Origin: Glaciecola sp964195425
Lineage (GTDB): Bacteria; Pseudomonadota; Gammaproteobacteria; Enterobacterales; Alteromonadaceae
DNA length: 64,000 nucleotides
Assembly: GCA_964195425.1 (NCBI GenBank)
Contig: CAXMOM010000011.1
Location: 42,013-106,012 of the forward strand
Direction of reading: 5' to 3'
In this document: piece after piece, positions 18,240 through 26,390 of the stretch
Layout: each line of letters opens with the position of its first letter
Position numbering within the stretch: position 1 is the stretch's first letter
Program-made: the position numbers and the translations under genes
Notes under the pieces: generated by a model
Told to the model about the DNA's origin: nothing
Databases searched by the model: none
Seen by the model: only the letters and a program-made list of their open reading frames with translations

Positions 18240-18835
18240 TGACAACCAATATTGTATGGCATGAAAGTATTGTGAATAAACAACACAGGGCTACCAAACT
18301 TGAGCAAAACCCTAGTGTTATTTGGTTAACCGGTTTGTCTGGGTCGGGTAAATCGACCATCGCCAACTTATTAGAAAAACGCTTGTATGAAGCGAACCAC
18401 GCTACTTACTTACTCGATGGCGACAATGTAAGGCATGGTTTATGCGGCGACTTAGGCTTTGACGACAAAGCGCGTGTTGAAAACATCCGCCGAATTAGTG
18501 AAGTAAGTAAACTATTTGTCGACGCGGGTATGATTGTACTCACCGCTTTTATTTCACCTTTTAAAGCTGACCGTAATTACTGCAGGTCTTTGCTGAAGCC
18601 AGGTGAATTTATTGAAGTATTTGTTGACACCCCCATTGAAGTTTGTGAAAAGCGAGATCCGAAAGGCCTTTATCAAAAAGCCAGAAGCGGAGAAATCAAG
18701 CATTTCACCGGTATAGACTCTGCCTATGAAGCGCCTGAATCGCCTGAAATTCACTTACACTATCAAGACGAAAGTGCAGAGCAAACCACCCAGCGTTTGT
18801 ATTTAGCTCTTCAGGAAAAAGGATATGTAAAGTGA
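18239..18835 (+). CDS. cysC: Adenylylsulfate kinase CysC
   Basis: APS kinase of 198 residues that converts APS to PAPS. P-loop GLSGSGKSTIANLLE, LLDGDNVRHGLCGDLGF and FVDTPIEVCEKRDPKGLY are all present. It sits between cysD and cysN, overlapping cysD by one base and cysQ by four bases (GTGA), so translation is coupled. The placement inside the cysD-cysN pair is unusual; CysD and CysN are normally encoded next to each other because they form one enzyme. Confidence 0.97.
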   Translation: MTTNIVWHESIVNKQHRATKLEQNPSVIWLTGLSGSGKSTIANLLEKRLYEANHATYLLDGDNVRHGLCGDLGFDDKARVENIRRISEVSKLFVDAGMIVLTAFISPFKADRNYCRSLLKPGEFIEVFVDTPIEVCEKRDPKGLYQKARSGEIKHFTGIDSAYEAPESPEIHLHYQDESAEQTTQRLYLALQEKGYVK

Positions 18836-19629
18836 GTAGTTTTCAAATAAACGAACAAAGCATACAAGCGGTAACACAAATTGCGCTAGCAGCAGGCGAT
18901 AAGATTCTAGAAATCTATGCCCAAGACTTTACTATTTACGACAAGTCAGACTCTAGCCCACTGACCGAAGCTGATCTTGCCGCGCATCATCATATTGTAG
19001 ATGCATTGCAGGCAATCACCGACTTACCCATATTGTCAGAAGAATCTAGTGAAATTACGTGGCAAGAACGCAAGACTTGGACACGCTATTGGTTAGTAGA
19101 CCCGCTAGATGGGACCAAAGAATTCATCAAAAAAAATGGTGAGTTCACCGTTAATATCGCACTAATAGAATATGGCGAACCTACTTTCGGCGTAGTTCAT
19201 GCTCCTGTTCTCAAAAAGACCTACGTGGGCGCAAAAGACTTCGGTGCCTATGTAATTGAAAACGAACACAAAAAAATTATTAAGGCAAGTCCGCACGTCG
19301 CTGGCGAAACTTGGAAAGTAGTTGGAAGTCGCTCTCATCAAAGTCCTGAAATTAATAAAATTATGGATACGCTAGAGGGTGAAAAAGACTTAGTCGCTAT
19401 GGGTAGCTCATTAAAGCTATGTTTAGTTGCTGCCGGTGAGGCGCACTTATATCCGCGAGTTGGCCTTACTAGCGAATGGGACACCGGCGCAGCTCATGCG
19501 GTTGCGTTAGCTGCCGGAGCAAAAGTCACTGTTCTTGACCCAAATAATCCTTTTGATGCCGACGCACACCCGCTTCGCTACAATCAGAAAGAATCGATTT
19601 TGAACCCTTTTTTCATGGTGAGTTGCTAA
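18832..19629 (+). CDS. cysQ: 3'(2'),5'-bisphosphate nucleotidase CysQ
   Basis: Inositol-monophosphatase-fold phosphatase of 265 residues starting at a GTG that overlaps the cysC stop. It hydrolyses PAP/PAPS, preventing toxic build-up from sulfation. Metal-binding motifs are SEESS (the acidic site) and WLVDPLDGTKEFI, plus GLTSEWDTGAAHAVALAAG near the C-terminus. Genomic grouping with PAPS synthesis genes supports CysQ over other family members. Confidence 0.93.
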   Translation: MSSFQINEQSIQAVTQIALAAGDKILEIYAQDFTIYDKSDSSPLTEADLAAHHHIVDALQAITDLPILSEESSEITWQERKTWTRYWLVDPLDGTKEFIKKNGEFTVNIALIEYGEPTFGVVHAPVLKKTYVGAKDFGAYVIENEHKKIIKASPHVAGETWKVVGSRSHQSPEINKIMDTLEGEKDLVAMGSSLKLCLVAAGEAHLYPRVGLTSEWDTGAAHAVALAAGAKVTVLDPNNPFDADAHPLRYNQKESILNPFFMVSC

Positions 19630-19630
19630 G

Positions 19631-21037
19631 ATGTTTAACGAAAATGAATTATTACGCTCAGACATAAATGAGTATTTAGCCGCCCACGAGCGCAAAGACT
19701 TAATGCGTTTTTTAACCTGTGGTAGCGTTGACGATGGTAAAAGCACCTTAATAGGACGCTTGCTTCACGACTCTAAAATGATTTATGAGGACCAATTAGC
19801 GGCAATTACCAAAGACAGCAAAAAAGTAGGTACTACCGGCGAAAAAGTCGATTTAGCTTTATTAGTGGATGGCCTGCAATCTGAACGTGAGCAAGGCATT
19901 ACCATAGATGTAGCTTATCGTTACTTTAGTACCGACAAGCGCAAATTCATCATTGCAGATACCCCAGGGCACGAGCAGTATACGCGCAACATGGTAACCG
20001 GCGCTTCTAACTGCGACCTTGCTATTTTAATGGTTGATGCCCGCGCTGGTATCAAAACACAAACTAAACGCCATTCCTTTTTAGCCTCGTTACTTGGCAT
20101 TAAGCACGCTATTGTTGCGGTCAATAAAATGGATTTGATGGAATTTAGTGAAACCGTCTTTAATGAGATTAAGCAAGATTTTATCGCGTTTTCTAAACAG
20201 CTTAATATCCCCGACATCCGCTTTATACCTATGTCGGCCCTTGAAGGCGACAATGTAGTAAACAGAAGCGAGCATACGTCTTGGTATACTGGTCCTACAT
20301 TAATGGAAACATTAGAAAACATTGAAATATCAGATCAGCTTAACGATGATTTTAGATTTCCAGTACAGTATGTCAACAGACCACACTTAAACTTCAGGGG
20401 CTTTGCAGGTACGGTTGTTTCTGGTCAAATTTCAGTTGGCGACAGCATCACGGTATTGCCATCGGGTAAAACCTCAAAAGTGAAGTCTATTTATACATTC
20501 GACGGTGACATCGACCACGCTACAGCTCAACAGGCGGTTACCTTAACCCTTGAAGATGAAATTGATATCTCTCGTGGCGACATGATTGTCAAAGATGACA
20601 ACAAACCATTAAACGCAAATAGCTTTACTGCTCATTTAGTATGGATGGCAGAAGAAGCGCTTATTCCTAATAAGCAATATAGCTTCAAATTTGCCACTAA
20701 AACAGTGACTGGGACGGTCTCTGATTTACACCACAAAATTGATGTAAATACCCTTAAAGAAAGTAAAGCCCTGCATTTAAATTTAAATGAAATTGGTGTG
20801 GCTAATATTAGGTTAACGCAAAACATTGCGTGTGACCCTTATACATCAAACCGAGCTACCGGTGCCTTTATCATGATTGATCGCATGACAAATGGTACGG
20901 TTGGTGCAGGTATGATAATTAGCGCTAACCAAGAAAAAATAGGTTCAACACAATATTCAGAGTTTGAACTTGAAATGAATGCACTAGTGAGAAAGCACTT
21001 CCCACATTGGGGTACCACCGACATCAGCAGTAGTTAA
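19631..21037 (+). CDS. cysN: Sulfate adenylyltransferase large subunit CysN (GTPase)
   Basis: EF-Tu-like GTPase of 468 residues that powers APS formation by CysD. G1 is GSVDDGKSTLIGRLLHD, G2/G3 regions are REQGITIDVAYRYF and ADTPGHEQYTRNM, and G4 is NKMDL. Beta-barrel domains fill the C-terminal half. Unlike CysNC fusions there is no C-terminal APS kinase domain, consistent with the separate cysC. One base separates it from cysQ. Confidence 0.97.
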   Translation: MFNENELLRSDINEYLAAHERKDLMRFLTCGSVDDGKSTLIGRLLHDSKMIYEDQLAAITKDSKKVGTTGEKVDLALLVDGLQSEREQGITIDVAYRYFSTDKRKFIIADTPGHEQYTRNMVTGASNCDLAILMVDARAGIKTQTKRHSFLASLLGIKHAIVAVNKMDLMEFSETVFNEIKQDFIAFSKQLNIPDIRFIPMSALEGDNVVNRSEHTSWYTGPTLMETLENIEISDQLNDDFRFPVQYVNRPHLNFRGFAGTVVSGQISVGDSITVLPSGKTSKVKSIYTFDGDIDHATAQQAVTLTLEDEIDISRGDMIVKDDNKPLNANSFTAHLVWMAEEALIPNKQYSFKFATKTVTGTVSDLHHKIDVNTLKESKALHLNLNEIGVANIRLTQNIACDPYTSNRATGAFIMIDRMTNGTVGAGMIISANQEKIGSTQYSEFELEMNALVRKHFPHWGTTDISSS

Positions 21038-21071
21038 TCTCAAAGTGGTATTACTATACACTTAGCAATTA

Positions 21072-21100
21072 CTTAGCAAAAACGCTGAGTTTTTGCTAAG
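21072..21100. terminator. Perfect 11-bp inverted repeat after cysN
   Basis: CTTAGCAAAAA and TTTTTGCTAAG flank a 7-base loop, 35 bp after cysN. No T run follows the second arm on the forward strand, but the arm itself ends the loop with five Ts. It may terminate or stabilise the cysDCQN mRNA. Another CTTAGCAA copy lies just upstream at 21061. Confidence 0.5.
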
Positions 21101-21205
21101 CTCTTAAAAAAATAGTGTAACGCAACAACAAAGAATCAAAATTAATGTATTACCTATTCTTCTTTATTGATTATTTTACTAGCGTAAAGCAATAGTTGTG
21201 AATAT

Positions 21206-22930
21206 ATGAACATTGACCAATCAATGGTAGTCGTCGTGTTTTTTGCCACGATTATCGCGCTGATATTCTCGACCAAAAAACCATCTAGTATCTTTGCTGC
21301 ATGTACCTTGGCTTTGATATTGCTCCAGCAACTCGATATTTCCCATATTCTACAAAACGTTACCAACACCGGGCTTGTCACATTAGTCTTGCTATTGTTA
21401 GTCAGTAACTCTATTGATAAGACAACGCTTGTAGTGAGATTAGGTCGAAAAATTACCAGCGGCAGCTATGCTAAAAGTTTCTGGCGTATGTTCGCCATTA
21501 CCTTTGCTTCTTCTGCCTTGTTAAATAACACAGCTGTAGTGGCAAGCTTAATTGGACCTATTAAGCACAACACTTTGCACCCGCCTTCAAAATTACTAAT
21601 TCCACTTTCGTACGCCGCTATTTTAGGCGGCACCGTTACCCTAATTGGTACCTCTACCAATCTTATTGTTGATAGTTTTTTAATTGAACATGGTCATCCG
21701 GGGTTTGCCTTTTTCGACTTCACTTTATTTGGCGTTACCGCTGGCCTTACCTGCGGTATTTTATTGTTTTTATTGTCGGGGTTATTGCCTACCTTTCATA
21801 CCAACAAAAGCCAATACCAAAGCTACTTGCTAGAAGCTGACGTTGAAGCTGGCTCTGAACTTATTGGCAAAACGGTTGAAGACAATCACTTACGTAACTT
21901 ACCTGAACTGTTTTTAATTGAAATAGTACGCCGTAAACAAGTCATCACGCCGGTGACGCCCGATATGAGCATTGAAGAGAACGATAAGCTCATATTCACC
22001 GGTAACATTACTAAAATAGACAGTATTGGTCATATTAAAGGCCTGACCATGTTTGCTGAAGCAAATGGCCTATTAAACGAACATTTGACTGAAGTCATTG
22101 TGTCGAATCGCTCAACCATTCGCAATAAAACGCTCAAGCAAGTCGGTTTTAGAGCATTATTTGATGCAGGCGTAGTGGCTATAAGGCGCGATGGTGAAGC
22201 AATTTCGGGCAAGTTAGGAGACTTAAAAATTCAGGCGGGTGATTTTTTATTGCTGGCAACAGGTAATGATTTTCAGCGCAGAGACAATATTTCGAAAAAC
22301 TTCTTTATTGTGTCTGAACAAAAAATTACCCGTAAGCTAAACAAATGGCAAGAGAATTTCACTCTGCTAGGATTTATGACCGTTATAGGCCTAGCAGCAA
22401 GCTCGCTGATCCCCCTCGCGACGGGATTATTATTTTATGCCGCTAGCTTGGTTATTGTCAAAATATCGGCAGTACATGAGTACAAACGTAATTTGCCCAT
22501 TAATCTTATATTAGTCATTGTGGGTGCGCTTAGCTTAGCCACTGCGCTTGAAAATTCTGGTGTAATTGAGCTTGCCACAAGCTTGCTAACGCCAATATTG
22601 GGCGACATGAATCCATTTTATGCCCTTGTGGTAGTATATTTAATGACTGTGCTACTTACTGAATTTGTGACCAATAACGCCGCAGCAGCGCTTATGTTTC
22701 CATTCGCCTATGGCTTAGTTACAGCTATGCAATTACCTATTATGCCGTTTGCCCTAGCAGTTGCTTTTGCGGCGAGTGCTAGCTTTATTTCACCCTATGG
22801 CTATCAAACTAATTTGATAGTGTTTGGGGCATCTAACTATAAGTTTTCTGACTTCGTAAAAATAGGCATACCTATTTCTATTACCTTCGGGGTAATTGTG
22901 CTGTCGCTGCTTAATTGGATGTACTTATAG
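21206..22930 (+). CDS. SLC13/ArsB-type permease with two RCK_C (TrkA-C) domains
   Basis: Membrane protein of 574 residues with about 10-12 helices split around two soluble TrkA-C-type domains (about 205-290 and 295-365; GSELIGKTVEDNHLRNLPELFLIEIVRR-type pattern, and NRSTIRNKTLKQVGFRALFDAGVVAIRR). SLC13-like blocks are LLNNTAVVASLIGPI, GTVTLIGTSTNLIVDSFLIEHG and TEFVTNNAAAALMFPFAYG. Permeases of this architecture are often beside sulfate assimilation genes and are thought to take up sulfate. The position 168 bp after cysN supports that. Sulfate as substrate is inferred. Confidence 0.85.
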   Translation: MNIDQSMVVVVFFATIIALIFSTKKPSSIFAACTLALILLQQLDISHILQNVTNTGLVTLVLLLLVSNSIDKTTLVVRLGRKITSGSYAKSFWRMFAITFASSALLNNTAVVASLIGPIKHNTLHPPSKLLIPLSYAAILGGTVTLIGTSTNLIVDSFLIEHGHPGFAFFDFTLFGVTAGLTCGILLFLLSGLLPTFHTNKSQYQSYLLEADVEAGSELIGKTVEDNHLRNLPELFLIEIVRRKQVITPVTPDMSIEENDKLIFTGNITKIDSIGHIKGLTMFAEANGLLNEHLTEVIVSNRSTIRNKTLKQVGFRALFDAGVVAIRRDGEAISGKLGDLKIQAGDFLLLATGNDFQRRDNISKNFFIVSEQKITRKLNKWQENFTLLGFMTVIGLAASSLIPLATGLLFYAASLVIVKISAVHEYKRNLPINLILVIVGALSLATALENSGVIELATSLLTPILGDMNPFYALVVVYLMTVLLTEFVTNNAAAALMFPFAYGLVTAMQLPIMPFALAVAFAASASFISPYGYQTNLIVFGASNYKFSDFVKIGIPISITFGVIVLSLLNWMYL

Positions 22931-22994
22931 CAGGCCAATAATTTACATTGAGTATTTATCGTGCGTGCACTGCATAGCGCATAAAGCCAAGCCG

Positions 22995-23093
22995 CTATTT
23001 CCAGCCAAGCAATTGCTCAAAATCACTATCTAGTTTTTTAGCAAATTCTTTACCATGAATAGCCACTTTCTCTAGCTTTTTGTCCTCTTCCGA
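22995..23093 (-). pseudogene. In-frame severed C-terminal tail of the acyl-CoA thioesterase
   Basis: Directly after the TAA the frame reads SEEDKKLEKVAIHGKEF, AKKLDSDFEQLLGWK and then TAG. This is a charged amphipathic helix of the kind that ends longer members of this thioesterase family. Its perfect frame continuity with the upstream gene indicates a nonsense interruption and not chance. No independent start codon precedes it. Confidence 0.65.
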
Positions 23094-23127
23094 TTATCCG
23101 GTAAATGTGGGCACATTTACCGGATAA
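23094..23127. repeat. Perfect palindrome (16-bp arms, 2-bp centre) containing the thioesterase stop
   Basis: TTATCCGGTAAATGTG is followed by GG and its exact reverse complement CACATTTACCGGATAA. The left end of the palindrome is the TAA stop of the reverse-strand thioesterase. A perfect 16-bp hairpin inside a coding end with no T-run is unlike a terminator. Confidence 0.9.
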
Positions 23128-23474
23128 CCAGACTCATCAATTGCCATGAAAGTAATGAAACAGCGGTTAGTAACCACAATAGCGTCCTCTTTAGGATCAC
23201 CAGCTTTAACCGAAACGTAAATATGCATACTGGTTTTCCCGGTATGCACAATGCGGGCTGAAATAGTCACCCGGTGGCCAACCAATATTGGTCGAATAAA
23301 TCGAATTGCATTGGCTGATACTGTTACGCAATATCGCTTGCTCCATTGCGCCGCGCAAGCGTAAGAAGCTTGGTCAAGCCATTTCATGACCATGCCACCA
23401 TGTACTTTTCCGCCAAAATTAACATCGGTAGGTTCTGCTAAAAATCGAAAATCAGTTTCACTGCTGTTTGACAT
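23094..23474 (-). CDS. Acyl-CoA thioesterase (hotdog fold), C-terminally shortened
   Basis: Hotdog-fold thioesterase of 126 residues that hydrolyses acyl-CoA; motifs are VNFGGKVHGGMVMKWLDQASY (helix with the catalytic-region aspartate) and FIRPILVGHRVTISARIVHTG. It resembles the YciA/BACH-type cytosolic thioesterases. The TAA stop at 23094-23096 lies in a perfect palindrome, and the same frame continues for 32 more coding-like codons to a TAG at 22995. The ancestral protein was therefore probably about 159 residues. The hotdog core is complete, so the shortened enzyme may still work. Confidence 0.85.
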   Translation of the reverse strand: MSNSSETDFRFLAEPTDVNFGGKVHGGMVMKWLDQASYACAAQWSKRYCVTVSANAIRFIRPILVGHRVTISARIVHTGKTSMHIYVSVKAGDPKEDAIVVTNRCFITFMAIDESGYPVNVPTFTG

Positions 23475-23925
23475 ATGTTGATTCTTATAAGTTTACGCAA
23501 ATCAAGAAGTATGCGATAGCGGTTAACATTATGCAGTTGATGAGGATAGTAGGCCAAATGAGTCACACTAAATCAAAGAATCAGGTTCGCTGAAAAGTAC
23601 CCTTTCCCAGGCTAATTTGACTCGCAAACAACTGACTAAGCAGCACATCATACCAAATCACAAAAGATGTAATGTGCTTATCACTTAATGAGACCGGTGA
23701 GCCCTAAAGTGAAACCTAACAAGTTTTGAAGACGATCAGCTAGTTGAAGCAATAAGGTATTCTTTAATTGACTAAAAAACTGTACACAATTATAAGAAAA
23801 TCGACGATTGGCTATTGATTAACGTTGCTTGTTTGGATAACATCACAGCCCTTAAAAAGTTGTAGAAAGATCAGCTTGCCGGAATTGTAAAAACCGTCCC
23901 AATTGTTAAAATATAGAGTACCAAA
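23475..23925. other. Intergenic region before the his leader; no gene recognised
   Basis: About 450 bp between the divergent thioesterase and the his operon. No convincing open frame was found. TTGTAA (23885) and TAAAAT (23907) with 16-bp spacing resemble a promoter, but a start there would leave almost no room for a ribosome site before hisL, so the true his promoter may lie further upstream. Confidence 0.4.
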
Positions 23926-23973
23926 ATGAAGCCAATTATAAATTTATCGCATCACCATTACTCACGCACCTAA
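23926..23973 (+). CDS. hisL: his operon leader peptide HisL
   Basis: A 15-codon open frame, MKPIINLSHHHYSRT, with three consecutive His codons lies about 180 bp upstream of hisG, followed by mutually exclusive hairpins and a terminator. This is the layout of a histidine-sensing leader peptide: ribosome stalling at His codons when His-tRNA is scarce alters RNA folding. Three His codons is fewer than the seven in E. coli. The weak AGAG before the ATG serves as ribosome site. Confidence 0.82.
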   Translation: MKPIINLSHHHYSRT

Positions 23974-23989
23974 CCTTTCAGGTATGTGC

Positions 23990-24065
23990 TTGGAAGGCTA
24001 TGGTTTCCTTCCAACGGCGATGAACTAAATTTGAAGCCCTCGGAAGGAAACTTTCGGGGGTTTTT
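23990..24065 (+). promoter_or_regulatory. his operon attenuator with alternative hairpins and terminator
   Basis: Stem 1 pairs TTGGAAGG (23990-23997) with CCTTCCAA (24007-24014). The terminator pairs CCCTCGGAAG (24037-24046) with CTTTCGGGGG (24051-24060), GAAA loop, then TTTTT. The competing antiterminator pairs TTTCCTTCC (24004-24012) perfectly with GGAAGGAAA (24042-24050), blocking both. Together with the His-rich leader this is a transcription attenuator. How a stalled ribosome at 23950-23958 frees the antiterminator is not resolved, because stem 1 begins more than 30 bases downstream of the His codons. Confidence 0.82.
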
Positions 24066-24154
24066 CAATTTAAAGTGGGCTGTATTTATGTCGGACACAG
24101 CTAGCTAATTACCAACAATAATAATATTCAAATTTAAGATTAAAAGGAAACAAC

Positions 24155-25054
24155 ATGAGCCAAAGCACTAGACTTCGCATAGCGATTCAAAAATCGGGCC
24201 GCTTAAGTGACGATAGCATTGCGCTTTTAAAAGCCATTGGGATTAAACTGCAAATTAGAGACAGATTGCTTATTGCGCACAGCACTAATCAGCCTATCGA
24301 TTTATTGCGTGTGCGCGACGACGACATTCCTGGCTTAGTGATGGATGGCGTTGTTGACTTAGGTTTTATTGGCGAAAACGAACTAGAAGAAAAAATGCTA
24401 GAACGCCAAGCATCGAACAAAGCGCATGAATTTAAGACCTTAAGACGCCTAGATTACGGCGGCTGTCGTTTATCTATAGCAGTGCCCACTGAATTTGAGT
24501 ATGACTCAGTAGCCTCGTTAAACGGTAGAAAAGTGGCAACTACCTATCCTTTTTTGCTAGAACGCTTTTTTAATAAAAAAGGCATAAGCGCAACAGCCGT
24601 TATGCTCACAGGTTCGGTTGAAGTTGCCCCGCGCGCTGGGGTTGCCGATGCTATTTGTGATTTGGTTTCGACTGGCGCAACGCTTGAAGCAAATGGTTTA
24701 CGAGAAGAAGACGAAGTATTTGCTTCAAAAGCAGTATTAATTCAAAAAGCCGACGCTCTTTCGCCGGCAAAACAGGCACTTATCACGCGCTTGTTACCCC
24801 GCATAGACGGTGTACTGCTAGCAAAAGAGAGCAAGTACATTATGCTACACGCTCCTAAGGATTATTTAGAGCAGGTTAAATCACTACTTCCTGGTGCTGA
24901 AGACCCCACCGTTTTGCCATTAGCAGGTATAGACGGTCGCGTAGCAATTCATGTAGTAAGCTCTGAAACCCTCTTTTGGGAAACTATGGAAAAACTAAAG
25001 GCCTTAGGCTGTAGCTCAATATTGGTGTTACCAATAGAGAAAATGATGGGGTAA
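24155..25054 (+). CDS. hisG: ATP phosphoribosyltransferase HisG (long form)
   Basis: First histidine pathway enzyme, condensing ATP with PRPP. At 299 residues it is the long, hexameric form with a C-terminal regulatory ACT-like domain (VLPLAGIDGRVAIHVVSSETLFWETMEKL). The opening LRIAIQKSGRLSDDSIALLK and the PRPP loop GSVEVAPRAGVADAICDLVSTGATLEANGL are clear. Feedback inhibition by histidine is expected for the long form. AAAGGAAAC lies just before the ATG. First structural gene after the attenuator. Confidence 0.97.
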   Translation: MSQSTRLRIAIQKSGRLSDDSIALLKAIGIKLQIRDRLLIAHSTNQPIDLLRVRDDDIPGLVMDGVVDLGFIGENELEEKMLERQASNKAHEFKTLRRLDYGGCRLSIAVPTEFEYDSVASLNGRKVATTYPFLLERFFNKKGISATAVMLTGSVEVAPRAGVADAICDLVSTGATLEANGLREEDEVFASKAVLIQKADALSPAKQALITRLLPRIDGVLLAKESKYIMLHAPKDYLEQVKSLLPGAEDPTVLPLAGIDGRVAIHVVSSETLFWETMEKLKALGCSSILVLPIEKMMG

Positions 25055-25058
25055 TGCT

Positions 25059-26390
25059 ATGACCATACCACAGGCAATTATTTGGAATGATTTAAGCGAG
25101 CCAATGCAAACCGCAGTGCTCGCCCGTCCTGCCTTGGCCGATTCTGCATTATTGAAAGATACAGTAAGCAAAATACTGTTAAGAGTGCAAAAAGACGGTG
25201 ATAGAGCCGTACTCGATTACACGCGCGAATTTGACAGGGCTGAATTGAAGGATGGCTTGCGCTTACCCATTGAATTGATAGCGAAGGCTAAAGATGTCTT
25301 AAGCGTTGATGTAATAAACGCGATTGATTTGGCCTACCAAAATATAAAAATGTTTCACGAAGCCCAAATGCCCATCGACATTAGCATTGAAACGCAGCCC
25401 GGTGTGCTGTGCGAACAAAAACATGTTGCATTGGAAGTGGTAGGTCTATATATACCTGGTGGCAGTGCACCCTTACCTTCGACAGTATTAATGCTGGGCG
25501 TAAGTGCACAAGTAGCGGGTTGTCAATTACCTATATTGTGCACACCTCCTTCGCCGCAAGGTAAAATAGCACCTGAAATTTTATACGCAGCGCATAAGTG
25601 TGGCATAGAACACATTTATTTATGCGGCGGCGCGCAGGCAATAGGCGCAATGGCTTACGGTACCAACACTATTCCTAAAGCCGACAAAATATTTGGCCCT
25701 GGTAATAGTTTTGTAACAGAAGCAAAACAGCAAGTCAGCAAAGACATAACGGGCGCGGCTATTGATATGCCAGCGGGCCCATCAGAGGTTTTGGTATTAG
25801 CCGACAAGCATGCCAACACATCTTTTGTGGCCTCCGATTTACTATCACAAGCTGAACATGGACCCGATTCCCAAGCAGTCGTAATTGCCGACAATGCAGA
25901 CTTTATTAAACAGGTACAGCAACAAGTATTGTTACAATTGCCCAAGTTGAGTCGCCACACCATTGCCGAGAAATCGATCGCCAATAGCCGATTTATAGTT
26001 ACCGAATCTCTTGCACAATCGATAGAAGTGACCAATCAGTATGCAGCCGAACACTTAATTATTCAAACCCAAAATGCCAGCGCCGTCGCGATGAAAGTGA
26101 AACATGCAGGTTCAATTTTTGTTGGTGAATTTTCACCTGAATCGGCCGGCGATTACGCAAGTGGCACTAACCATGTATTGCCTACCTATGGTTATGCGCG
26201 CAACTATTCATCCTTAGGCTTGCTCGACTTTATGCGCAGATTTACCGTGCAAACAATAAGCCGAAGCGGGCTTAACACGATAGGCAAAGCCATTATAGAT
26301 TTAGCAAATGCTGAAGGACTAGACGCTCATGCAAATGCGGTTGCCTTGAGATTGAATAGCCCGAAAGTAGAGGAAGCAAACAATGGCTGA
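25059..26390 (+). CDS. hisD: Histidinol dehydrogenase HisD
   Basis: Zinc-dependent dehydrogenase of 443 residues that oxidises L-histidinol to histidine in two NAD steps. Conserved blocks are YIPGGSAPLPSTVLMLGV, GGAQAIGAMAYGT, KIFGPGNSFVTEAK, DMPAGPSEVLVLAD, SQAEHGPDSQAV and the AEHL/GDYASGTNHVLPT region with metal and catalytic His/Glu. It starts 4 bp after hisG and overlaps hisC by 8 bp. Confidence 0.97.
   Translation: MTIPQAIIWNDLSEPMQTAVLARPALADSALLKDTVSKILLRVQKDGDRAVLDYTREFDRAELKDGLRLPIELIAKAKDVLSVDVINAIDLAYQNIKMFHEAQMPIDISIETQPGVLCEQKHVALEVVGLYIPGGSAPLPSTVLMLGVSAQVAGCQLPILCTPPSPQGKIAPEILYAAHKCGIEHIYLCGGAQAIGAMAYGTNTIPKADKIFGPGNSFVTEAKQQVSKDITGAAIDMPAGPSEVLVLADKHANTSFVASDLLSQAEHGPDSQAVVIADNADFIKQVQQQVLLQLPKLSRHTIAEKSIANSRFIVTESLAQSIEVTNQYAAEHLIIQTQNASAVAMKVKHAGSIFVGEFSPESAGDYASGTNHVLPTYGYARNYSSLGLLDFMRRFTVQTISRSGLNTIGKAIIDLANAEGLDAHANAVALRLNSPKVEEANNG

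Noticed and set aside
23885..23912. TTGTAA-16-TAAAAT as the his promoter
   Set aside because: Transcription would begin only a few bases before the hisL start, leaving no ribosome site.
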